Positions 9,644 through 14,907 of a DNA stretch of 22,259 bases are shown piece after piece. A program made the translations under genes and the position numbers. The stretch spans positions 1 through 22,259 of the forward strand of contig JAEWVV010000007.1 in NCBI GenBank assembly GCA_023458995.1. The letters run 5' to 3'. The DNA is from Bacillota bacterium. Lineage in GTDB: Bacteria > Bacillota_I > Bacilli_A > Acholeplasmatales > Acholeplasmataceae. The notes beneath the pieces were generated by a model. The model worked only from the letters and a program-made list of their open reading frames with translations, did no database searches and had not been told where the DNA came from. Each line of letters starts with the position of its first letter. Position 1 is the first letter of the stretch.

Positions 9644-9672
9644 ATTCTATCATTTAGGGTGTGCTTTGTCAA
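9644..9672 (-). promoter_or_regulatory. Promoter of the rplKAJL operon
   Basis: The minus strand has TTGACA (9667-9672), 17 bases, then TAGAAT (9644-9649): a perfect -35 box and a five-of-six -10 box. Transcription should start near 9637. A small GUGUG/CACAC hairpin would lie at the 5' end of the RNA. Confidence 0.88.
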
Positions 9673-9687
9673 TTAAATAATGATGTT

Positions 9688-10044
9688 TTATTTGATTTTA
9701 GCTCCAAATGGAAAGAGTGCAAGTTGCGCAAGTTTAAACCATTGTAGACCAAAGGGAATTCCTATAATTGTAATACAGAAAATAACACCGAAAAAGAGAT
9801 AACCCAACATCATTTCCCAGCCTGCAAGGATTGCCCATATGATATTGATGATGGGATGTTCAGAAAAACGGGTGTCAATGTCTTTCCCAAAGGGAAAAAC
9901 AACTAAACCTGCAAATTTAAATGCTTGTAAACCAAAAGGAATTCCTATAATTGTTACACAGAGTAAAAGTCCTGCAATTAACCATAATAAAGCTGCGATA
10001 GCTCCCCCAAAAATAAACCAAACTAAATTACCAAGAATTTTCAT
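9688..10044 (-). CDS. YccF (DUF307) family membrane protein
   Basis: This 118-residue, very hydrophobic protein is built from two copies of the YccF domain. The signature CxTIIGIPFGLQxFK occurs at residues 29-43 and again at 90-104, each followed by a VFPFG or LFPFG turn. Each half has an N-terminal membrane helix and the amphipathic signature segment. The function of the family is not established. AGGAGG lies 8 bases before the ATG. It is separated from the upstream FrnE-type gene by a terminator and probably has its own extended -10 promoter. It is one of four genes placed between nusG and rplK, and nothing in it points to translation. Confidence 0.88.
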   Translation of the reverse strand: MKILGNLVWFIFGGAIAALLWLIAGLLLCVTIIGIPFGLQAFKFAGLVVFPFGKDIDTRFSEHPIINIIWAILAGWEMMLGYLFFGVIFCITIIGIPFGLQWFKLAQLALFPFGAKIK

Positions 10045-10064
10045 TTATATTCCCTCCTAGGGTC

Positions 10065-10073
10065 ATTATAACA
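10065..10073 (-). promoter_or_regulatory. Extended -10 promoter for the YccF gene
   Basis: TGTTATAAT on the minus strand fits an extended -10 element and comes directly after the T run of the upstream terminator. No good -35 box is visible. The leader would be only about 14 bases long. Confidence 0.45.
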
Positions 10074-10096
10074 AAAAACACCTCTAGAGATGTTTT
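10073..10096 (-). terminator. Terminator after the FrnE-type gene
   Basis: ACATCTC and GAGGTGT form a compact stem around TA (effectively 6 pairs closed by a CTAG loop), followed by TTTTTT. T residues on the other side could make it bidirectional. Confidence 0.75.
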
Positions 10097-10114
10097 AATG
10101 TTGTTATTTAATTG

Positions 10115-10816
10115 TTAAAAGTTACATTCATCATGCTCACATGATTGACTTTCATCTTGATCACCTAATGTTTGTAGTGGGTTTTCTTCTGCCCAAATTT
10201 GTTCTAATGCTTGCTTAAAGTAAGCTGTTTGTTGCGCACCAGATACACCATATTTGCGGTTTAGTACAAAGAATGGTACACCTTGAACACCGATTTGTCT
10301 AGCTTCTTGTTGTTCAAGTTTGACTTGATCTTTAAATTCGTTTTTGTCTAAAACTGAACGTGCTTCTTCTTTGGATAGTCCAACTTCTGAAGCAAGATTA
10401 CTTAACGTTTCATAATCTGCAATATTTAAGCCATCTGTAAAGTAAGCTTTCATCAAACGTGATGTTAATTCGTTTTCTTTACCTTTGGTGTTTGCCCACT
10501 TTGCTAAACGATGTGCATCAAATGTGTTTGTCATTTGAACCTTATCGTAGTTATAGGTCAGACCAACCGTTTTCGCGTTAGCAGTAAACATATTAAAACG
10601 TTCTTTAGCTTGTGCCGGTGTCATTCCATGACCTTCTGCAAATGATTCATAAGCTGATTTTTTCATAACCTTAGGTGCATCAGGATTTAACTGGTAAGCT
10701 TTATAAATCACTTCCACCTTATTTATGTGTTTAAAACTCTCAAGTGCTTCTTCAAAACGAACTTTTCCTATGTAACAAAACGGACAAGCAAAATCGGACC
10801 AAATTTCTATTTTCAT
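10115..10816 (-). CDS. DsbA-family oxidoreductase, FrnE type
   Basis: This is a thioredoxin-fold protein with an inserted helical domain, of the DsbA/FrnE/2-hydroxychromene-2-carboxylate isomerase group. The start is placed at MKIEIWSDFACPFCYIGK (10816), 9 bases after GGAGG, giving 233 residues; an upstream in-frame start at 10867 has no ribosome site. The redox motif CPFC is at residues 11-14 and the cis-Pro loop is GVQGVPFFVL. A second cysteine pair, C226-X4-C231, lies at the very C-terminus. A CX4C motif of this kind has been described as a second redox site in Deinococcus FrnE. No signal peptide is present, so it should work in the cytoplasm, in thiol-disulfide exchange. Its substrate is unknown. 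Confidence 0.9.
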   Translation of the reverse strand: MKIEIWSDFACPFCYIGKVRFEEALESFKHINKVEVIYKAYQLNPDAPKVMKKSAYESFAEGHGMTPAQAKERFNMFTANAKTVGLTYNYDKVQMTNTFDAHRLAKWANTKGKENELTSRLMKAYFTDGLNIADYETLSNLASEVGLSKEEARSVLDKNEFKDQVKLEQQEARQIGVQGVPFFVLNRKYGVSGAQQTAYFKQALEQIWAEENPLQTLGDQDESQSCEHDECNF

Positions 10817-10843
10817 GATTTCATACCTCCATATCCATAGGAC

Positions 10844-10852
10844 ATTATAGCA
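10844..10852 (-). promoter_or_regulatory. Extended -10 promoter for the FrnE-type gene
   Basis: TGCTATAAT on the minus strand is a consensus extended -10 element, placed about 28 bases before the start codon. The -35 region is poor, as is often the case for extended -10 promoters. Confidence 0.6.
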
Positions 10853-10867
10853 AACCATATGTATCAA

Positions 10868-10980
10868 TGTGCACTTTTTGCTTTACTTTTTATATATTCT
10901 AAAGTATTTTACTTGAAAGTTGTACTTTTAGTATCTTTTTTTTATTTTCGCTATAAAATGAAGATGGAGGTGCATAACAT
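10868..10980. other. Divergent intergenic region between the FrnE-type and VOC genes
   Basis: This very AT-rich stretch has long T runs. It must hold the plus-strand promoter of the VOC gene. TATAAA at 10952-10957 is the best -10 candidate, but no convincing -35 box is seen. GGAGG at 10966-10970 is the ribosome site of the VOC gene. Confidence 0.5.
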
Positions 10981-11826
10981 ATGTTTCATTCGCCAAATCA
11001 ACTATTTTTCAAAAAAGTGACCCTACTTGTCCATCATTTGAAACGTTCATTAGAGTTCTACCAAGACATTTTAGGATTTCATGTGGTTGAACAAACAAAG
11101 ACATCAGCTAATCTTTCAGCAAACCAAAAAGATGTGCTGATTGAACTGATTGAAGACCCTCATGCAAAACCGCTTGGACTCACTCAAGGACTCTATCACT
11201 TTGCTTTATTACTTAAATCAAGAAGTGAACTTGCTTCAATCATTAAACACTTAGTGGACAAAAGATACCCCATCTCTGGAGCGTCTAATCATGGTGTCAG
11301 TGAAGCCATCTATTTAGACGATCCCGATGGACATGGTATTGAAATCTATACTGATATGCCACAAAACGAATGGCCAATTGAAAATGGAAGTTTAACAATG
11401 TATACAAAAGCACTTGATCTTGATTCTTTAATGAAAGAACTAGAAGCGGGTAAACCCTATGTGTTTCCACAAGAAACCATCATTGGTCATCTACACTTTC
11501 ATGTTCCCGATTTAGATCTTGCAAAATCTTTTTATGTCGATACACTTGGTTTTCAAGTTGTCTTATATTACGGTTCTTCTGCTCTCTTTATCTCAGATCA
11601 AGGATACCATCATCATTTAGGGTTAAATACCTGGCAAAGAAATGCTCCACTTTGTGAAAAAAGACAAATCGGACTAAAAACTTACACATTAAATGTTCCA
11701 AAGAAAGAATATCTACCGCTTATGAAGAGATTCCATGATAATCATATCGAAGTAGTAACAGAAGATGATTTAACGTATGTAATTGACCCACTTGGTCAAA
11801 AACTTATTTTGGATATTCAAAAATAA
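10981..11826 (+). CDS. Two-domain VOC (glyoxalase/extradiol dioxygenase superfamily) protein, CatE-like
   Basis: This 281-residue protein consists of two vicinal-oxygen-chelate domains. The first (about 9-125) has VTLLVHHLKRSLEFYQDILGF and ends in DDPDGHGIEIYTD. The second (about 160-278) has HLHFHVPDLDLAKSFYVDTL, then HHHLGLNTW, and ends in DPLGQKLILDI. Size and layout match B. subtilis CatE and YfiE, ring-cleaving catechol dioxygenases. The two histidines of the second domain could bind iron, but the usual C-terminal Glu position reads Asp (LILDI), so the metal and the reaction are uncertain. It is the only plus-strand gene here. GGAGG lies 10 bases before the ATG. A role in detoxification is a guess from the family. 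Confidence 0.85.
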   Translation: MFHSPNQLFFKKVTLLVHHLKRSLEFYQDILGFHVVEQTKTSANLSANQKDVLIELIEDPHAKPLGLTQGLYHFALLLKSRSELASIIKHLVDKRYPISGASNHGVSEAIYLDDPDGHGIEIYTDMPQNEWPIENGSLTMYTKALDLDSLMKELEAGKPYVFPQETIIGHLHFHVPDLDLAKSFYVDTLGFQVVLYYGSSALFISDQGYHHHLGLNTWQRNAPLCEKRQIGLKTYTLNVPKKEYLPLMKRFHDNHIEVVTEDDLTYVIDPLGQKLILDIQK

Positions 11827-11848
11827 AATAACGCCTCAAGGACGTTAT
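11822..11848 (-). terminator. Terminator between convergent genes
   Basis: ATAACG and CGTTAT form the outer stem, with CC and GG pairing inside around a TTGA loop. On the minus strand TTTATTTTT follows directly, serving the membrane protein gene. It may also stop plus-strand VOC transcripts, though the T run on that side is poor. Confidence 0.65.
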
Positions 11849-12325
11849 CTAATAGTTGATGGTATACCCAAAGATAATTGATAAAAACCAGAGTGAACTC
11901 ATCATCAAACTATAGCTTACCAAATAGAGCCTTGTCCATGAGACATGGCTTCTTTTTCTTTTAATGTATGAATATAACACATACATCATTAAACCAAAGA
12001 GAGTACATAGTGCATAACTCATGTAATGAGATAGTTGAATCCCAACTATAAGAAACAAGAAAATGGGAATTATCATTGGGTAAATAAACTCATAGGCTGC
12101 TTCTTGATTGGATAATGACTTTATATTATACCCAAAAAAATAGTGAATGAGTAAACTAAACAAAGTTCCTATCGTAATTATGAAAATGCTCATCCCCAAA
12201 GAAAGCAAGTACCGCTTTTGATCTAGAAAAGCTAGAACGCTCCAAGGAGTTGCAACAGTTGAGAGAATTAAAATAATCATTAAAATACCAATAAGTAATA
12301 TTTCTACTAAAACAATCTTTCTCAT
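11849..12325 (-). CDS. Small polytopic membrane protein of unknown function
   Basis: I do not recognise a family. The 158 residues contain about five hydrophobic segments: roughly 5-30, 42-66, 82-102, 102-118 and 133-153. A basic loop (YIKRKRSHVSW) lies between the last two. There is no catalytic-looking motif and no cleavable lipoprotein signal. The start at 12325 follows a GGGGG ribosome site by 6 bases. The gene sits alone between the nusG terminator and a convergent VOC gene and has its own likely promoter. It belongs to the block that separates nusG from rplK. Confidence 0.75.
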   Translation of the reverse strand: MRKIVLVEILLIGILMIILILSTVATPWSVLAFLDQKRYLLSLGMSIFIITIGTLFSLLIHYFFGYNIKSLSNQEAAYEFIYPMIIPIFLFLIVGIQLSHYMSYALCTLFGLMMYVLYSYIKRKRSHVSWTRLYLVSYSLMMSSLWFLSIIFGYTINY

Positions 12326-12356
12326 GAATTACCCCCAATAGTTACTTCTTATGCTC

Positions 12357-12385
12357 AGTTTACTCAATATCGTAACTGATGTAAA
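12357..12385 (-). promoter_or_regulatory. Candidate promoter for the membrane protein gene
   Basis: TTTACA (12380-12385) and TAAACT (12357-12362) are separated by 17 bases on the minus strand, directly after the nusG terminator. The -35 box is good and the -10 box moderate. Confidence 0.5.
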
Positions 12386-12407
12386 GAAAAAAGGCGAAAT
12401 TCGCCTT
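12385..12407 (-). terminator. Terminator of rpmG-secE-nusG
   Basis: AAGGCGA, a 3-base ATT loop and TCGCCTT form a 7-pair stem followed by TTTTC. The first two stem bases are the last two of the nusG TAA stop, so the hairpin begins inside the stop codon. Confidence 0.88.
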
Positions 12408-12945
12408 AGATTTCCTTTACATCGTGAACATCGATTTCAGTTGAAGTTGCACGTCCGAATAGATCGAGATCAACAGATAATTTTTCTTGATCGTCATCTA
12501 CGTGGGTAACTTCACCCTTCATACCAATCCATGTACCATTTGTCACTTCAACAGTTTTACCTAAGAAATGCTGCCATGTAGGTTTGCTGATGATACCAAC
12601 CTTGAGTAGGATTTGATTGATTTCATCTGGTGCAAGAGGTACTGGTTTAGTACCACCACCGGAAGAACCTAAAAATCCAGTTACACGTGGTGTATTTCTC
12701 ACAACGAACCATGATTCGTCTGTGACAATCATTTCAACAAAAACATACCCTGGGAAGAGTTGTTTAACTTTTTCTTTTTCTTTACCGTCAGCCTTCTTTT
12801 CAATGACTGTTTCTTCTGGGACAATAACACGGAAAATATAATCCGACATTCCCATTGATTCTACACGTCGTTCCAAGTCACTTTTGACGGCATTTTCATA
12901 ACCTGAGTAGGTTTGAATGATATACCATCTAACGTGTTGGGTCAT
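12406..12945 (-). CDS. nusG: Transcription termination/antitermination factor NusG
   Basis: NusG binds the beta-prime clamp helices and links RNA polymerase to Rho or the ribosome. The 179 residues show the N-terminal NGN domain (WYIIQTYSGYENAVKSDLE and the LFPGYVFVEM strand), the VRNTPRVTGFLG segment and a C-terminal KOW domain (GKTVEVTNGTWIGMKGEV). The ATG overlaps the secE TGA as ATGA and there is no strong ribosome site, so translation is probably coupled to secE. The length is normal. The unit ends at a terminator, so rplK is not co-transcribed with nusG. Confidence 0.97.
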   Translation of the reverse strand: MTQHVRWYIIQTYSGYENAVKSDLERRVESMGMSDYIFRVIVPEETVIEKKADGKEKEKVKQLFPGYVFVEMIVTDESWFVVRNTPRVTGFLGSSGGGTKPVPLAPDEINQILLKVGIISKPTWQHFLGKTVEVTNGTWIGMKGEVTHVDDDQEKLSVDLDLFGRATSTEIDVHDVKEI

Positions 12946-13364
12946 ACGGTTTCACCGAAGATAAGCGTTGTAATAAGCAAATTATAAAGAAGGATAAATC
13001 CAGTTAAAACAAATAAGAAGATCAGAGTACGAACCGCATGGTCGAGGAACTTCGGCCATGTTGGCCATGTAATCTTTTTAATTTCAGGAATCGCAGGTAA
13101 GAAGAAAGGATAAATAACGAGACCTAAACCAAAGATTGAAATACCAAGTAAAACCCAAGCAAAGATAATACCATTATTACCTTGACCTAGAATTGGGAAG
13201 TTTTCATCAATACCGAAAAGTTCAGTTTTGCTAATGATCATCACGGATAATGCACCAGATAATGTTGCTAATATACCGAGAAGTAAATTTTCCCATTTAT
13301 ATTCAGTTGTTAAAACTTCAAGCAACTTACTTTTTTCTTCAACTTGTTTCTGCTTAATTGCCAT
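12942..13364 (-). CDS. secE: Preprotein translocase subunit SecE, three-helix form
   Basis: SecE clamps SecY in the Sec translocon. The start at 13364 (MAIKQKQVEEKS) lies 9 bases after AGGAGG; the upstream in-frame extension runs through rpmG sequence and is rejected. The conserved core is the amphipathic helix EIKKITWPTWPKFLDHAVRT (about 93-112) plus the last membrane helix (about 113-137). Two further hydrophobic segments at about 25-46 and 65-88 precede it, for 140 residues in all. Most Gram-positive SecE proteins have about 60 residues and one helix, so this is closer in layout to E. coli SecE. The TGA stop overlaps the nusG ATG. Confidence 0.93.
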   Translation of the reverse strand: MAIKQKQVEEKSKLLEVLTTEYKWENLLLGILATLSGALSVMIISKTELFGIDENFPILGQGNNGIIFAWVLLGISIFGLGLVIYPFFLPAIPEIKKITWPTWPKFLDHAVRTLIFLFVLTGFILLYNLLITTLIFGETV

Positions 13365-13377
13365 ACGACGTAGCCTC

Positions 13378-13527
13378 CTATTTACTTTCCTTGTGTAGGG
13401 TGTGCTTGTTACATTTTGGACAGAACTTTTGTGTTTCAATCCGTTCTTTTTGTGTCGCTTTATTCTTTGTTGTCGTATAATTGCGACTTAAACACTCCGT
13501 ACAAACTAATATAATTTTCTCGCGCAT
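13378..13527 (-). CDS. rpmG: 50S ribosomal protein L33
   Basis: This 49-residue gene reads [17 protein letters not shown] and continues to [15 protein letters not shown]. The two CxxC pairs (residues 9-12 and 36-39) form a zinc site, so this is the zinc-binding form of L33. AAGGTGG lies 7 bases before the ATG. The TAG stop falls within the AGGAGG ribosome site of secE, which suggests coupled translation. B. subtilis also has an rpmG copy just before secE. It is the first gene behind a strong promoter. Confidence 0.96.
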   Translation of the reverse strand: MREKIILVCTECLSRNYTTTKNKATQKERIETQKFCPKCNKHTLHKESK

Positions 13528-13560
13528 TAAAAAACCACCTTTGTGGTCATTCGCAAATGT

Positions 13561-13589
13561 ATTTTAACACTTACGAAAGACTTAGTCAA
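13561..13589 (-). promoter_or_regulatory. Promoter of rpmG-secE-nusG
   Basis: TTGACT (13584-13589), 17 bases, TAAAAT (13561-13566) on the minus strand. Both boxes match the consensus at five of six positions. It lies just downstream of the sigH-like stop codon. Confidence 0.85.
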
Positions 13590-13600
13590 CTACCTATTTA

Positions 13601-14107
13601 TTATAACATAATTTTATATTTTTCTTTGATGCGATAAATCGCGTTATAAATCTGTTTCTTATGATACTTTGTCTCATCTGCAATCAATTTAACGGGTTGC
13701 TGTAAAATGAAGTATCGTTCATGAACTTCTTTTTCAATCTCAGAGTCAAAGTTAATAAATTCAACCTCTTCTTCCATGAGAACATACTGTTTAACAAAAT
13801 CAGTTGTCTCATAGAGTTGATATCTTGGAAGATCTCTAATTAATGCGTAGAAATGACGTCTTAAGATCAGTTCAAAATATTTTGTAAAGCTTTTTCGATA
13901 ACGTTCATCAAATGTTTTCACCGCTTTAAAAAGCATGAGTAAACCTTCTTGATGAAAATCATCGTACTCTTTTTCTTCAAGATGAAGACTATGAACCTGT
14001 TTCCAGATGAATTTTTGATATTTTTGATACATAAAGTGTAAAGCATGTTCACATTTATCAGTTTGTATCAAATAGATCAATTCATAGTCATTCATCACGT
14101 AGATCAT
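13601..14107 (-). CDS. sigH: Sigma-70 family sigma factor, SigH-like
   Basis: This 168-residue protein is a small alternative sigma factor. Region 2 is recognisable at about 50-95 (DDFHQEGLLMLFKAVKTFDE, then FTKYFELILRRHFYALIRD), matching the (D)xxQEGxxGLxKA pattern of B. subtilis SigH. A helix-turn-helix follows at about 140-162 (KLIADETKYHKKQIYNAIYR), which would be region 4. The gene occupies the canonical sigH position between rlmB and rpmG; yacP is absent. The start at 14107 overlaps the rlmB stop as ATGA and no ribosome site is visible, so coupling is likely; ATG at 14095 is an alternative. In Mycoplasma genitalium the SigH-like MG428 activates recombination genes; whether this one does so is unknown. 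Confidence 0.8.
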   Translation of the reverse strand: MIYVMNDYELIYLIQTDKCEHALHFMYQKYQKFIWKQVHSLHLEEKEYDDFHQEGLLMLFKAVKTFDERYRKSFTKYFELILRRHFYALIRDLPRYQLYETTDFVKQYVLMEEEVEFINFDSEIEKEVHERYFILQQPVKLIADETKYHKKQIYNAIYRIKEKYKIML

Positions 14108-14805
14108 AAGTGTTGTTTCATCTTATACATCATCAATGCTGCTGCTACGCTCACATTGAGTGAATTGATCTTACCAAACATTGGGATTTTTACAAGTAAG
14201 TCACAATTTTGTTTTACAAGAGGTCTAATCCCTTCCCCCTCATTTCCCATCACCACAGCAAGTGAAACATCTTTAGGCATATCGTCGTATGTTTTAGACG
14301 TGTTTCCATCAGTTCCAACAACCCATACACCTTGTTTCTTAAGTTCAAGGATGGCTTGATTAATGTTTGAAACTAAAATGACTTTGACGTGTTCAATCGC
14401 TCCAGAAGAAACTTTAGCTACCGTAGCATTTAAAGGAACAGCTCCTTTTTTACTCATGATGATTCCATCCATTTGTACCGCTTCAGCCGTACGCATAACC
14501 GCTCCTAAATTATGAGGATCTTCAATTCCATCTAAGATAATGAAATGTTGAACCTTATCTTGCTTTAGAACATCAATGAGTTCATATGTTTCATATTCCA
14601 TCACATCTGCAACCACACCTTGATGGAGTTGGTTTGCTGATAACTTATTTAATTCATTTTTTGTGGCAGTTATGTAATTTACTTCTTTATCTTTAATAAA
14701 TTGTAAAAAACGATGATCATTTAATTCTTGATCAACATAGAGTTTATAGATTTTTCTTTTAGCAAATATCGCTTCTTTTATAACATTTTTTCCATAAATA
14801 ATCAT
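14104..14805 (-). CDS. rlmB: 23S rRNA (guanosine-2'-O)-methyltransferase RlmB
   Basis: This SpoU-family (SPOUT, trefoil-knot) enzyme methylates the ribose of G2251 (E. coli numbering) in 23S rRNA using SAM. The 233 residues include the N-terminal substrate-binding domain (IIYGKNVIKEAI) and the three SpoU motifs: DPHNLGAVMRTAEA, VMGNEGEGIRPLV and IPMFGKINSLNVSVAAALMM. The start is ATG at 14805, 9 bases after AAGGAG; a TTG three codons upstream abuts that site and is discounted. It has its own candidate promoter after the ATPase gene. The TGA stop overlaps the start of the sigma factor gene. Confidence 0.95.
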   Translation of the reverse strand: MIIYGKNVIKEAIFAKRKIYKLYVDQELNDHRFLQFIKDKEVNYITATKNELNKLSANQLHQGVVADVMEYETYELIDVLKQDKVQHFIILDGIEDPHNLGAVMRTAEAVQMDGIIMSKKGAVPLNATVAKVSSGAIEHVKVILVSNINQAILELKKQGVWVVGTDGNTSKTYDDMPKDVSLAVVMGNEGEGIRPLVKQNCDLLVKIPMFGKINSLNVSVAAALMMYKMKQHL

Positions 14806-14826
14806 AATATGCAACTCCTTAGTGGT

Positions 14827-14855
14827 AGTCTATCTAGAAAACTTCATACAATCAA
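14827..14855 (-). promoter_or_regulatory. Candidate promoter of rlmB-sigH
   Basis: TTGATT (14850-14855), 17 bases, TAGACT (14827-14832) on the minus strand. The boxes are moderate. The spacer is filled by one arm of the inverted repeat at 14834-14864. Confidence 0.5.
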
Positions 14856-14864
14856 AGTTTCTAG
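14834..14864. repeat. Inverted repeat overlapping the rlmB promoter
   Basis: CTAGAAAACTT and AAGTTTCTAG are complementary over 10 pairs with a single bulged base and lie 10 bases apart. One arm fills most of the promoter spacer and the other covers the region upstream of the -35 box. It could be an operator or an RNA hairpin. Confidence 0.55.
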
Positions 14865-14880
14865 TAATAAAAATTCATAT

Positions 14881-14902
14881 GAAAGGGCGCGTCATGCGCC
14901 CT
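14881..14902 (-). terminator. Terminator after the P-type ATPase gene
   Basis: AGGGCGC, a 5-base loop (ATGAC) and GCGCCCT form a strong GC stem of 7 pairs, but only TTTC follows. It is a reasonable but possibly leaky terminator, 6 bases after the stop codon. Confidence 0.65.
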
Positions 14903-14907
14903 AATAA

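Noticed and set aside
12156..12338. Second small minus-strand frame over the membrane protein
   Set aside because: It has no ribosome site or recognisable features, and the overlapping frame has coherent membrane segments.
9573..12405. Mobile element as the cause of the split between nusG and rplK
   Set aside because: No transposase, integrase, terminal inverted repeats or target duplication is visible.
13365..13439. Longer N-terminus for SecE
   Set aside because: It is the rpmG coding region read in another frame; L33 is clear there and SecE has a good start at 13364.
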